This document shows, in pieces, positions 35,870-46,049 of a stretch of DNA of 64,000 bases (its first letter is position 1; every line of letters starts with the position of its first letter). This DNA is from Angiostrongylus vasorum. Taxonomy: Eukaryota > Nematoda > Chromadorea > Rhabditida > Metastrongylidae. Made by a program: the position numbers and the translations under genes. The DNA lies in NCBI GenBank assembly GCA_018806985.1, contig JADANN010000375.1:2914001-2978000 (forward strand), given 5' to 3'. Below the pieces are notes generated by a model, which was not told the DNA's origin, made no database searches, and saw only the letters and a list, made by a program, of their open reading frames with translations.

Positions 35870-36030
35870 TATAATGTGAATTACAACCACAACGATGCTG
35901 AGATAATAGCAAAACTTGGACGCCTGGCCAAATCGAACTACGATTTCCTTTTCCGGGGGCTCACGCATTACACACTGCGCCAAGGAGGTTCTTGCTCTGC
36001 GTTTCTCTCAGCTAGTTTTCTACCATTATC
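35870..36030 (-). mobile_element. SINE-A copy (reverse, diverged)
   Basis: AACGATGCTGAGATAATAGC to the inverted head CATTACACACTGCGCCAAGG and TCTCTCAGCTAG. Confidence 0.55.
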
Positions 36031-36039
36031 ACTGAAATC

Positions 36040-37670
36040 GTTAAGTAGGAACACAGCCTATTGTTGAGCTAGCCTTTAAGAAACAAATGAGTGATTGTAA
36101 AAGTAACACGAAGTTGAGGTATATTTTGTTATCGCTCATTGAAGTCAAAGCTTTCCGCTTTGTTATTGCTGCCTTTTGGCCGATTTTGTTTGGATAAGGG
36201 ACAGATTTGAAAGCCAGTCGTTCAACAGAGCTTTTTCTTTAAGCTTTCTATACAAGTGACACAAGACTAGGAAAACTCCATTTGTATGCATATAATGTTA
36301 AAGCCTCTGGTTTTAGCACGTTTATTGCTGTTACATGTTTTCTATGCAGTAAAACGTTGTTTCGGAGGTTTCTCAATATTTTTACATTTAGCAAGCATTA
36401 ATAAATTCCTTTCTAAACGCAAAAACCTAGTGGCTTGATTACGTAAATTCCACTAGTACTGATATGCCAGAATGGAAATGAGCAGCCAGTACTGTCGTAG
36501 TATCTCGGTTCAGCTCTTCCCCAAAGTTTCAGCTGGAAGCGTATGAAGCTGGCGGGAATACCTTCCCAAACATTCATAATCAAATGCGATTTGATCTGAA
36601 GGCAAATGAGGCAGTTGTACCCAGAAGTTTGTTCTTGTCTCCTTGTGAGCTGACAAAGCCTTGTCCACAAATGGAGGAAATTAACACATGAACATATCAG
36701 GAGCATTGTAAAAAATTGTCAAGCTCCACTGTGCTTCAGTCCTGGAACAGGTCCTTGAAAATTAGTAACCGGGAATTGTCAATTGGTTATTGACACCAAT
36801 TTCGATATACCAAAGTGATTAGTACTCATGGTTGTGCTCCTCCCTTTTTTCAAGTTCTTCCAAGACAGGGCTGTCTATGAAGTAGTGCTATTTATCTATT
36901 ATTCATAAAGCTGAAACTTCAGAGGTCAAAGAAGTGTCATTCTGGACAGTAGGCTTAACATCTAGTGGGTTGAGTTCTACAGATGAGCAAAAAATCCGAA
37001 AAAGTTCAAATTATTAAATGACATGTGTTCACCATCAAACATAGTTTTTCAAGAATTAAGACAATTTTTAGTATGGTGGGTATTCTCCGTATTTTCACGA
37101 ATGCCCTATATCTTTCCGTATTAATCTAGAATTCCTACTAGGAATGTTGTTTTTCTGAATGGCATCTACTTTTACTTCCCAGGGATGGATTGTTCAACGT
37201 CATAGCTGGTAACGATTTCATTTCATACCATTTTTGAAATCACGGACAGGTCCCCCTCATTGCAGAAGAAAATATAAGCGACGTCAATCTCTTCACTCCC
37301 TTAGGGTTTTTACACCCTTCACCCGCTTTATGACTCCTTAGTCCATGCAACTGTAAAAATTCAAATGACGAGTTCACCATTCAAGAAGGAGTTTTAATCT
37401 TAGTCATGCTTTACGCACACACGTTCTAATCACTCTCAATCAATTCTTCTTTCCTACATAACTTTTTTCCAATGCCAATCTCTTTCTAATGTGTTTTCTC
37501 CTTAGTGTTTCCCTAGTTCATTTTTGCGCAGTGCTAGCGCGAAAATTTAATTGCCCAAATTTGAGGTGTTAAGCAATCGCAACACAACTACTAGCCTTGA
37601 AACATATCGAGACTACACAAACTCAATTAAATTCCAGCAGAACCCCGCTGGAAAAAGAAGGAAAAAAAAG
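36040..37670. other. Spacer where copy A kinase exons would be expected
   Basis: Searched by eye for the glycine loop (GKGSFGKV), catalytic loop (YRDLKLDN) and APE segment on the minus strand. None was found. The 97-codon minus frame at 36413-36706 is unrecognised. Confidence 0.45.
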
Positions 37671-37674
37671 AAAC

Positions 37675-37786
37675 CTTATTTCTATTGCGCGCAACCACTC
37701 TGTCCCCAGTGAGCCCCAACTGTGCTAGCACGGCCGCCATCTGCTTAGCGTTGATGCCGCAGTTATTCGCAACGTTTCGCTGACAC
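37675..37786 (-). CDS. pkc-1 copy A exon 8 (end of C1B)
   Basis: Codons read CQRNVANNCGINAKQMAAVL then AQLGLTGD. This is the epsilon-class sequence after C1B (Cys-x7-Cys, then N-C-G-x-[DN]-A). It supplies the last two zinc ligands of C1B. A donor (AATAAG then GTTTCT) ends it at 37675. Exon 7 ends in phase 0, so the exon should begin at TGT (37785). The only AG here leaves one extra G, and using it shifts the frame to a stop within eight codons. This is the second apparent one-base excess in copy A. Confidence 0.82.
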
Positions 37787-38039
37787 CTGAATCCCGTCGT
37801 AAAAATGCAGTTTTAGAGAAACATAGTCGAGAAAACTGAGAATAGAAATCTACAGATGGAAATCTTCCAGTTCCCATTTCTTGAACGATTTTGTAAAAAC
37901 TCTAACTAGTAATTATTCAAAAATTCTAGGAAGCAAATAGAATAATGGAATACTGTCCAAGAGGCTAGGAAGAGAAGGAAGTGGATCTGGAGAGTAAAAT
38001 GACATTGTATGCAGCAACTGGGTTCGATTGCGATTTATG

Positions 38040-38320
38040 CTCTAAAAATCATCCTTGTTGGTGATTGCTGATAGCACCGATAGGGTTAAAACATAGCTGG
38101 GAGAAAAGTAAAACAAGGCCTTCGGTTGGTGTCGTTGGCAGTTGTGGTCCCTGGTAAAGGTAATGGTGTGGATCGAATCTAGTTTGAAGTCCGGTGTTTT
38201 TTGTTCATAAATGAGCATCTTCATGGTTGTATTTTTGCATCGTACCCTGCTATTAAAAAAACAACGGGCAGAAAATAAAAGTTTGAACATTTTATTCAGG
38301 TCTTTTTTCACGTTAACGTA
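38040..38320 (+). mobile_element. SINE-A copy (diverged)
   Basis: GGTGATTGCTGATAGCACCG, AAACATAGCTGGGAGAAAAG, then AGTCCGGTGTTTTTTGTTCA and GAGCATCTTCATGG. Closest to the 610-870 copy. Confidence 0.5.
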
Positions 38321-38714
38321 GAGATCTGGAAAGTTAAGAGTTTTTCAGTCTGGGTGATATTTTCACGCCTTAATACATTAGGATTCCGAAAATCGCTATC
38401 TCAGTACTTTCAAAATCGAAAAAGAATGAATGTGCTAACCAATAATGGAAATGTCAAGCATGTGACAAGCTATCTTTTAACGACGTTAGCTCAAATCCTT
38501 TAGACAAAGTTCTCCACACGTCAGCGCAAATAAGGCAGAAATTGGACTTTCGAGTTATTACTTCTTTAATAACATACATAGCTGTGTTTACAATTACATC
38601 TCTTCCAAGTGACAGATAAGTTGACGCCATATAGGTTAAATACACTCCATGTTCACTACATTTGAGAAGAACCTTATTCTCCAAAAAATGGTTTTTAAAA
38701 AGTATAATACTACC

Positions 38715-39110
38715 AAACCCTTCCCACGGTTTACCGCTCGTAATGGCTGAGAAGTGTTCCTAGATGTCGGCCTGAGATCTAGAGCGGGAGGACTCATACC
38801 CGCAGCACGGTCTCCTAAGATGAGAAGGAGTTCGGCATTCCCATCAGGAAACCAACCAGGAGTAAACTAGTACCAGGATCCATCACCGTACTGGTTTCAA
38901 ACTAGTCGCATGGTGGCAAATCTCGCTCTGATCCACAAGGGCGGCGACTGCTCGTGGTGGTGACGATCTGTAGCGGACTTTGCCCACGCTGAGCTCGAGA
39001 CTCCAGAAAACCGCAGTGGCTAAACCAGCAAAACTCCAAAAAATAGAAAATATGCCAAGACTCACATAACCAGTGAAGACGGGTCATCGAAGTGTGAAAA
39101 TAATTAGTAC
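38715..39110 (-). repeat. Family E repeat
   Basis: Reverse: TTCCCACGGTTTACCGCTCG to AACCAGTGAAGACGGGTCAT. Lies in the intron just downstream of the C1B exon. Confidence 0.75.
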
Positions 39111-39247
39111 AACCGATTGACCTTATTGATGATATTAAAGGAATATTTGTGTAACGTCTGATCCCATAACCATCGACTTGTGGCAATAGGTGGAGCTGGG
39201 TTTGATGGGGTTGACTTTTAGAGAGATCTTCTCTACTATACACTTAC

Positions 39248-39492
39248 CTTTTTATGTACGTTAAGCTTGCAGACGGAACAATGTAGCCCCTGGCTAACCA
39301 GGCCGTAGAGCAAGGATCCGCAATGATCGCAGAATGTCGGGCGTTTGTACGAATAAACAGAGAAGCGATGGGGCAGGTTGATGTTGAACCGACCCATTCC
39401 TGGCTCCTCAATGATCTCTTGAACGGCTTTGTTGCCAGGGCATTTCCACACCACTTCATGATGACATCGCTTATGGACTACAACGTTGCAGA
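39248..39492 (-). CDS. pkc-1 copy A exon 7 (end of C1A and most of C1B)
   Basis: A strong acceptor (CTCCTTTTCCAG) and a perfect donor (AAG then GTAAGT) bound 245 nt. The exon gives [17 protein letters not shown] (end of C1A) and then [20 protein letters not shown] and [20 protein letters not shown] (C1B). C1 domains bind diacylglycerol or phorbol ester and zinc, and recruit the kinase to membranes. The C1B ligand order H-x12-C-x2-C-x13-C-x2-C-x4-H is intact in this exon. It lies between two family E repeats (38.7-39.1 and 39.8-40.2 kb). Confidence 0.95.
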
Positions 39493-39834
39493 CTGGAAAA
39501 GGAGCATAGAATTTCACGAATTCACACACCAAGCTTAACTTCGTCCTTAATAGACTTCAACAGTACAACATCAATTTTAACGTAGTTTTTAATTCATTTC
39601 ATTTCATAAACAGCGCGCGTAGACCGGTTAGAGGTTCCCTGCTCGACAGAAGTGGGTGTTCGTTGGTTCGTGGCATAGATCGACGGCGAGCCTTTCATCA
39701 TAACATTATTATCACACTGAATAGCACATAAATCTTCATTAATCACCTGACATTGTTTTAGAAAGTGAGATGATGAGGAATAGTTTTTGACATGTCGATT
39801 GCCTTATATGGTTTCCGGAATTACATATTCTTCT

Positions 39835-40240
39835 CCTCCCAACGGTTTGCCCCCTCGTCGTGGCTGAGAAGTGTTCCTAGGTGTCGGACTGCGATGTACA
39901 CCGGAGGATTCACCCTTGGCAGGCTATCCCAAGCTAAGGAGTCCGGCGTTCCCATCAGGAAGCCTAGCTAAGAGTAAACCAATACCAGGATCCACCACCG
40001 TCCTAGTATCAAAGTCGCATGGTGGCAAATCTCCCTCTGATCCACAAGGGCTGCGACTGCCTGTGGTGGTGAAGACCTGGGGGCAGACTTTGGCCAGACT
40101 GACCTCAGGATTCCAAGGAACCATAATGGCCTAACCAGCAAGTCTACGAAAAATGATGATTGTGCTGGGGCCCGCACAACCAGTGTGGACGGGCCATTCA
40201 AGTACCAAGTAAGTACGTATATTCTTCTAACACTAAACGA
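39835..40240 (-). repeat. Family E repeat
   Basis: Reverse, best preserved: CTCCCAACGGTTTGCCCCCT to GCACAACCAGTGTGGACGGG and CCATTCAAGTACC. Same orientation as the 38.7 kb copy, with the C1B exon between them. Confidence 0.78.
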
Positions 40241-40689
40241 TTGCCTCACACTATTTCCTGTCACACATCTTCTGTGGTTTACACAAGTTTTTTTTACAGC
40301 AGTCCTTGTATTCTCTGGATAGAGTGTCAAGCATTGATCCAATTTCAGGAATGGTTAGCAAAAAGCTGTTCTATACACTTTATAATTTTCAAAAAGAGCT
40401 AGAGACTGCTGTTGCTTAAGAGAATGTACAGCGTAGACCGTATGTATGTATATAACTAAAGAGGCCACAGAAATGCCTCTGCTTGATATTCAGGGGAAAA
40501 GCTTCCCCTGTGATAAGATGGTGACGAGACCATGAAGGAGGCTTTTTCAGAGTGGATTTGTGTTCACAGAGATTAATCAATAGCATTTTACACTGCTTGT
40601 GTTTCGAAACAGTCATTATCGCATTTTTGCTCCACATTATTTTAGAAACCTGAAATTTACAATTTATATAAGCATGCTGTATATATACA

Positions 40690-40838
40690 CATGAGCTCTC
40701 GGCGTTGACCAATCCCTCAGGGATGGGCCATAGATTCGACTTCACTAAAATCTGGCACCAATTTCGCAACCATGGAAGGATGGAGAGTTTAGTGAGCCTG
40801 GGACGCGAAGATCGATCCCACGTGCCGCGAAGAGGGGT
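40690..40838 (-). mobile_element. SINE-B copy, internally deleted
   Basis: Reverse: TCTCGGCGTTGACCAATCCC, then a deletion of the tail-middle, then ATCGATCCCACGTGCCGCG. It meets the next copy head to head inside the C1A/C1B intron of pkc-1 copy A. Confidence 0.7.
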
Positions 40839-41098
40839 GCGTGTAGCGCAGTGGTAGGAGGCGCTCTGCAATACACGTGGGTTCCATCGATTGTTCCAGG
40901 CTCGCCAAGCCTTCCATTTCTCCAGTTTCGGCAAATTGGTACCAGACTTGTCTGAGAGGATAGCGGCACTGGCTCGATACATCGGTAGACACAATGAGTC
41001 CTTGTAAAGGCCAAATTTGCATTCAATCACCTCCAACGATGCTTAATGAAATCGAACGCATGGCGCATCCCTCAGGGATTGATCTATGCTGAGAGCTT
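40836..41098 (+). mobile_element. SINE-B full copy, head-to-head partner
   Basis: GTGCGTGTAGCGCAGTGGTA to GGGATTGATCTATGCTGAGA. One of the best-preserved heads in the window. Confidence 0.8.
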
Positions 41099-41308
41099 TT
41101 TTTAACCGAGACCTCAATAAAATTTAAAAGATAAGTTCGATTTAAGTTAAAGATTTTTTTGTTGTGTTTTTATTCTTAAAATCGGAGCTTCCTTAGGCTT
41201 CAGTGTGAATTTTTGGTAAGCGCAGTCACTGAAGTGGCAGCGACATTCTACTAAAATTTACTCGAGCTAGAGCCGCTTCTATCACTTTCTACAAAAAGTT
41301 CCACTCAC

Positions 41309-41415
41309 TTTGACACTGATATCCTTGCTTACCGCATCCCCAGATAAACCCCTTTACAATGGGCACAAAAGGAAGGCTGATGCAAGAGAGATGCTATGAA
41401 ATTGTGACCAACAAC
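41309..41415 (-). pseudogene. pkc-1 copy A exon 6 (C1A domain) with one-base excess
   Basis: The exon begins VVGHNFIASLLHQPSFCAHC after a TTTATAG acceptor. It ends at a GTGAGT donor after codons for W-G-C-G-K-Q-G-Y-Q-C-Q. The exon is 107 nt, whereas its phases (0 in, 1 out) require 106. The frame breaks at a run of four Gs (41349-41352), where the family has Lys-x-Phe-Ile-Trp. On either side of the break the zinc ligands keep C1 spacing (H-x12-C-x2-C-x13-C). The intron to exon 5 is only 75 bp. A homopolymer sequencing error is a serious alternative to a true frameshift. Confidence 0.82.
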
Positions 41416-41490
41416 CTATAAAGGTAAAAGAGTGACGATGAAAAAAAAACAAAGTATAGCAATCAGCATCTAAAAATCTCGGCACTGTAC

Positions 41491-41570
41491 CTCATGAATC
41501 TTCCTTCCCATAGCATCACGTCGGTGTTCTTCATTGAATGCTGTGGTGTGCTCCTTGTCATGGTGCGATT
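41491..41570 (-). CDS. pkc-1 copy A exon 5 (hinge and pseudosubstrate)
   Basis: The exon reads SHHDKEHTTAFNEEHRRDAM then GRKIHE and ends before a GTACAG donor, phase 0. The acceptor was set at CTAG just before 41570 because only that site joins the phase-1 end of exon 4. A CAG eleven bases upstream would give a stop. This segment corresponds to the autoinhibitory pseudosubstrate that precedes C1A. The family core, of the form R-R-x-G-A-x-R-R, here reads R-R-D-A-M-G-R-K. Confidence 0.7.
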
Positions 41571-41944
41571 CTAGATTGCTATACTGAGGCGTAGAAAAAA
41601 AAGAAAGTAAGGAAAAGAATCTTGCAGGATGTGTAAGAAATAGGTGGAATGGTGTTTAAACAAATTACGCAAAAAAACCGGCCATCGAAAACAAAAGCAA
41701 AGTGAATGAGAAAGGAGAAGAAACGATGGGAAGATAATTACTAATCTCAAATTGTAGCACTAAGAAGCTCTACACAGTCTCATTTGTTAAGAGTCCTCTT
41801 TGTCTCGTTTCCTATCTTCTTTTCTGTTGTTTTTACATAGAACTTCTCATCCGTAGAAAATGAATGAAAATCGAGCGGATGAATAAAATAAACAAAAAGG
41901 AATCACTATGGTAGGAAGTTCTTTTTTCCATAGCCTTCGATGTA

Positions 41945-42270
41945 AGAGTGTGGCTAGTGTAGTGGCAGTGATGCAGTTCGATTCACACAGTGCTCTGGCT
42001 CAATCGTGTTTTTGGACTATTGGACTAGCTACACTTCCCATCCTTCCAGGGTCAGAATTTCGGTACGAGACTGTTCTGGGATAATCCCACCTCGCGAACC
42101 CACAAAAACTAGCAACTGCCTTTGATGGAAACCTTAGAACCCCTACCACTGCTGCTTCAAGAATTCCAAGGAGAATCGACATGACCACATTCAACGGCAT
42201 TCATGAAGAAGACAACGATGAATACGAGAAAAAGAATCGAATACAAGAATTCCTGGGATTCGCAGAATAT
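41945..42270 (+). mobile_element. SINE-C copy
   Basis: Forward: AAGAGTGTGGCTAGTGTAGT, CAGTTCGATTCAC, to GAATTCCTGGGATTCGCAGA. Lies in intron 4 of pkc-1 copy A. Confidence 0.65.
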
Positions 42271-42639
42271 GTCATTTTGTGTCATGTAAAGTGAACAAAT
42301 AAAAAATAATTTTATTACGAAGTGTTGTCTGCTTATATTGACGATGTAAATTGTGAAATGTCCTTGCCAATTTCACATAATTGATAGAAGGGCATTTGAC
42401 GGCGCTGTTATCTTACATTCCACATTCACCGTTCACTTAGTCCTTGAGGGTACACGAAAAAAAATGTCGAATTTCTTTTCGTGATCCAAGCAGTCGTACC
42501 ATATAATAACACCATTTTTTCGGGAGAGCCTAGAAAATTCTCTCTACACCCACTTTTGGCGCTGCAATATCCACGGTAGATTTTCCAGTTCAAATTTTCC
42601 TAGCGGTTTTATAAGTTCGAGAACAATTCGAAACGCTTA

Positions 42640-42780
42640 TTCTCAGCGCTTCTTTGAATGTTTGGTTTATGATTTGTTGGTACCGGACTTATCTAGAAAA
42701 AATCACTCTCTGCAATCCAACTGGGAACGCTCCAGCTCGGCTTTCTCAGTACTCCAGGGAACATCAAATAGAGGTGGAAA
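42640..42780 (+). mobile_element. SINE-C middle fragment
   Basis: GGTACCGGACTTATCTAGAA, ATCACTCTCTGCAATCCAAC and CTTTCTCAGTACTCCAGGGA match the stem and body. Head and tail are absent. Confidence 0.65.
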
Positions 42781-43427
42781 CCAAGAGGCGGCGACATTAC
42801 TACCATCTCCTTTCCCTACAACGTTTTTTAGACAGCAAGACTCCAACGATGGAATTGACACAAAATTCCGCATGTTTTCGGACGGCGTTCTCAACACTCC
42901 TAATCACTATCGCGATAGAAGATTTATCCATAACCTTACAGCCACATAAAAGTGTGGCATGCAAGAAATTAGAGATTTAATAAGTTCAAAGACCATTAGG
43001 CCATCAGTTAGTGACAAGGGGAGAGAGTTCGTGTTATTCTCCGCCAGCTAGATGTTAAGATAACTGAGGAACATCTTAGTGACGTTATCCTTTATCGCCC
43101 ATCATCTGAAAGGGAATACAAAAGTCAATACCGAAAAAGGCGGCAGGCTTAAAATCGTCGGTTATTTCGCATTTTAAAGTCAACAGACCAACATGCCCAG
43201 TCTTATACCTACTTGTTAAAACACACAAGTTGGTATCACCTGATAATCTTGCGTGAAATAATCTGTCATCATTTAAGGTTAGACTAAACATCAGCTATGT
43301 AGACGGGCCAACGGGATAACCTGGTTTCTAAGCCTAATACTAAACCAGTTGCTCAAACATATTCCAGTTCCCTCACGAACATCCAAATGTTCTTAGAACG
43401 TCTACGTAACGCGTCTCTAACGCGTAC

Positions 43428-43691
43428 GTGATGGAGTCCTTCGACGTTACCACGCTGTACACCAACATATCGAATGACTCCGCAATGCAAGCCATCTTCG
43501 AACTTCTTGTTGAACATGAAGAAAGAGTAAACATGCATGGCTTGTCCATCCAGCAGCTCATGGCTCTCTTAAACGAGTACCTAAATTGTTCGATTTTTAG
43601 ACGGCCTGGGAAATATTTCACGCAAATAAGGGGCTGGCAATGGGACAGCGAAAGGCACCAAGCCTTGCCATTGCGTTTATGTCTAAGATAG
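43428..43691 (+). pseudogene. Penelope RT palm fragment
   Basis: The frame starts MESFDVTTLYTNISNDSAMQ and runs into the catalytic palm. The conserved GLAMGQ turn appears out of frame at its end because a base is missing in a G run. In an intact element this would join the YVDD segment that follows. Confidence 0.85.
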
Positions 43692-43737
43692 AAGCCCCTG
43701 TTCTCGATCTTCGACCACTACTCTACTGCAGATATGA

Positions 43738-44142
43738 TTGTATGTAGATGACTGTTTTGTCATCTTCCCTACGCAGGAGGAGATGGACAAATGCTTTGAA
43801 TTATTGAACAAGCAATCTGAGTACATTAAGTACATCCGGGAGAAACCCAGAAGAAACTGGCTTCCGTTTTTAAACGTTCAAATAAACCTATCAAGTAGCG
43901 GTTACATGACCAAGTGGTACCGAAAACCAAGTAACAAGAACATCCTCGTTCATTTCCTTTCTTCCCACTCTTCATACACAAAGAGGGTGCTTGTGAGAAA
44001 CATATTTCGATCAGCCACCTCTGTGTGCACAAGTAGGGAACTAAGGGAAGAATCGCGCAACTTGGCTCGAGAAAGAGCCATCTCCAATGGCTACGAAATA
44101 GTAACTCCACGAGATAAGTTTAGAAGGAGAACGATGGCCTAA
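43738..44142 (+). pseudogene. Penelope RT YVDD box, thumb and linker
   Basis: MYVDDCFVIFPTQEEMDKCF gives the RT active-site aspartates, followed by the thumb (NWLPFLNVQI) and a basic linker ending YEIVTPRDKFRRR. The inverted element at 61.3-64 kb has nearly the same sequence, which puts both in one family. Confidence 0.88.
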
Positions 44143-44342
44143 AACGAAAGGTTTGGCCGAAACAAAATCCGTTCCTGTGTAGCGGTAAAGTGATGCTCAA
44201 GAAGGGCAGATCTAGAAGAATCGGTAGCGGTAGTTGAAATAGTACCTGATACTCTACTTCGTCAGTTAGTTCGTAACCGCCTGTATAACCGTCTATGTGG
44301 AGCACCAAATTGCGTAATTTGCCCTTACGGCAAACATGGTAA

Positions 44343-44687
44343 ATGCATGAGTTCGGTACGATATTCCTGATTTCTTGTAGTACTTTCGGAGACGAATATA
44401 TCGGCGAAACGGGCAGGCTTTTATGTATCCGCATAAAAGAACACGTAGACGGCAAACGAAAATCAAAACAAGGCATGCCACTAAGCCCGCATAGGATACA
44501 AAAACATCGCGAAGAAGATTTTGACGTAAAAGTCGCTATCATCGCACGGGAGACTAAAACACCAACGCACAAATTTCACGAGGATTTTTGCACAAATTCC
44601 AAAAATCCGAGGATGAATAGCAGGGAAGAATGCCCTGAGATAACGTGTGATCTAGCCCCGTATCTCAGAATTGATTTTTTGATGTAG
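44343..44687 (+). pseudogene. Penelope GIY-YIG endonuclease domain
   Basis: The domain shows FLISCSTFGDEYIGETGRLL, CIRIKEHVDGKRK, then DFDVKVAIIARETKTPTHK. This has the order of a GIY-YIG nuclease with the family's R-x3-H-type helix and an acidic residue downstream. The domain would nick target DNA for insertion. The frame is open for 114 codons but is separated from the RT by frame breaks. Confidence 0.88.
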
Positions 44688-44714
44688 GGTGGTGCAGTAT
44701 TCAACTAAATGCCA

Positions 44715-44910
44715 CGTCCGACTTTCTATTAACCTCGGCATTGATCAAGTAATTCTTCGTATTCTTGTTAAGCAAACACGAGGTGTTATTTTTATTCTTT
44801 ATTCACGAACAAAGCTGACGTTTCGGCGGATTTCACCTTCCTCAGAGCTTGGAAAGGTCAAGTTGACAGCAATCTATTCGGCCAAAGACCTCCATAACCA
44901 AACAGAGAAA
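44715..44910 (-). mobile_element. Penelope-type terminal repeat (minus orientation) with hammerhead
   Basis: It begins with the complement of the Penelope 3' tail (CGACTTTCTATTAACCTCGG), followed by a CGAGGT box and a hammerhead core. The body sequence differs from the 61 kb element, so this is probably a separate insertion directly behind the endonuclease of the 43 kb copy. Confidence 0.65.
44813..44848 (-). ncRNA. Hammerhead ribozyme motif H7
   Basis: On the minus strand the core reads CTGAGGA, a hairpin (GGTG, loop, CGCC), GAAAC, GTC. Helix I pairs GCT before the core with AGC after the cleavage GTC. The U of CTGAUGA is G here, so activity is doubtful. Confidence 0.55.
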
Positions 44911-45049
44911 ACGTTAAACCAAGATTTTCAATCACATTGAACATAAAATAGCTTCTTTGCACACTCACCGTTTTCTATGAGTCTTCCACTGAGTATGTCG
45001 TGTGGAGACCAACCGCACAGAATTCACATGGAAGCGTAATGTGCCCTTC

Positions 45050-45385
45050 TCATCAGAATAATAGGTTTATATACTGCCTAATAAGCAACTGAATGCGACT
45101 CTAAGCGGCTGTTTTTTTCTTGGTGAAAAACAGATAAAAACGGTGGGTTTTTCGAGAAGGCGGTGATCGTGTAATTATTGTTCAGATCTTCATCTTTCTG
45201 TTTGCGTTGTTGAAGCGCTTTGACTTAGCAAATTACATGTTAGTGGACCCTTCCAGGCTCTGAAGAAGGCGATACTGCCGAAACGTCAGTTACCGTTGCG
45301 TTGTGTGTGTTATATTTGTGAAGAAGTAAACGTGTGCTGAATAACAACCTCGCGATTGCTGTAAAAAAGAGAACAACAGATTTAT
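45050..45385 (+). mobile_element. Penelope-type terminal repeat (plus) with hammerhead
   Basis: The repeat carries a TTTATATACTGCC TATA-like box near 45070, the hammerhead at 45257-45290 and the CAACCTCGCGATTGCTG end motif (45346). It runs directly into a 5'-truncated SINE-C (45390). It faces the minus-strand terminal repeat at 44.7 kb. Confidence 0.7.
45257..45290 (+). ncRNA. Hammerhead ribozyme motif H1
   Basis: GGCT, CTGAAGA, helix II (GGC-loop-GCC), GAAAC, GTC, then AGT. Helix I keeps pairing through a G-U wobble (GCT with AGT, against AGC in other copies). Helix III is minimal, as described for Penelope hammerheads. Cleavage would follow GTC. Confidence 0.75.
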
Positions 45386-45389
45386 ACTT

Positions 45390-45590
45390 CAGGGAGAATT
45401 GCTCGACCGGCATTCTACGACATTCAAGGCAAAATGGAAATCCTTAAAAAGCAATCGAAGCCACACGTAAAAGTTAGAAAGATCTTCGTGGACAATGGGT
45501 GCGAGGAAACGAATCGAATGTGAGAAGCGCTGGGATCCGCACAGTAGACGTGACGACGGATCAAATAAAATAAAAAAATAAAAAAAAATC
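45390..45590 (+). mobile_element. SINE-C 3' half
   Basis: AGGGAGAATTGCTCGACCGG to an A-rich tail (ATCAAATAAAATAAAAAAAT). The 5' half is cut off exactly where a Penelope terminal repeat ends. Confidence 0.75.
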
Positions 45591-46049
45591 GCTTTAGGAT
45601 TGTAAATGCAAGCAGGACGAACTTTGCACATGTGATAGGGTAGCTTCATTACACACTTAGAATCTCTTTGTATAGGCGCGTTCATCATGTTTGAAATAAC
45701 ATGAACATGATTAAACTCATATTAAACCAGTAAAGCGGCATTTTCGAATAATTGAGATACTAAAAATACCTCTGAAAAAAATTGCAAATTGAACAACTGG
45801 CACACAATGTCGTTGGTCATGAACAAGTCATTTTGAACGAGTCCAATTGGTACATTCGAAGATTCTTCAAGCTGATGTAATCAAAAACAAAGATTTGGAG
45901 ACAATTATATACTATCGGGTAATCTTTGGAAGCCAAGCATTCGAAAGGGATATCTATAGATCTTTTTTGAAGTACAACGCTTCTATGGAAATTTCTGAAG
46001 TTAGAAGAACAGTGAACAGCGTTAACTTGCACTGAAGTCAGTCCAAATA

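Larger units (their letters stand above)
42970..44690 (+). mobile_element. Penelope-like element, degraded coding region (RT and endonuclease)
   Basis: Reading downstream: remnants of the N-terminal region with SDKGREF-type sequence near 43010, the palm with SFDVTTLYTNI (43435), RGLAMGQ with a one-base loss (43630), YVDD catalytic box (43740), thumb/linker (43860-44140), and a GIY-YIG domain (44343-44687). Penelope elements are retroelements with telomerase-related RTs and this endonuclease. Frame breaks include an ~8-base insertion just before the YVDD box. Confidence 0.9.

Noticed and set aside
36413..36706. 97-codon minus-strand frame with Cys and Trp residues
   Set aside because: Checked as a possible kinase or transposase exon. 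No motif, no clear splice sites, not assigned.
6100..37600. Kinase-domain exons completing pkc-1 copy A
   Set aside because: Looked for the glycine loop, catalytic loop, DFG and APE segments on the minus strand and saw none. Reading by eye could miss a diverged exon.
42970..45385. LTR retrotransposon reading of the RT at 43 kb
   Set aside because: YVDD with a C-terminal GIY-YIG domain and hammerhead-bearing ends, without gag, protease or integrase, fits Penelope-like elements.
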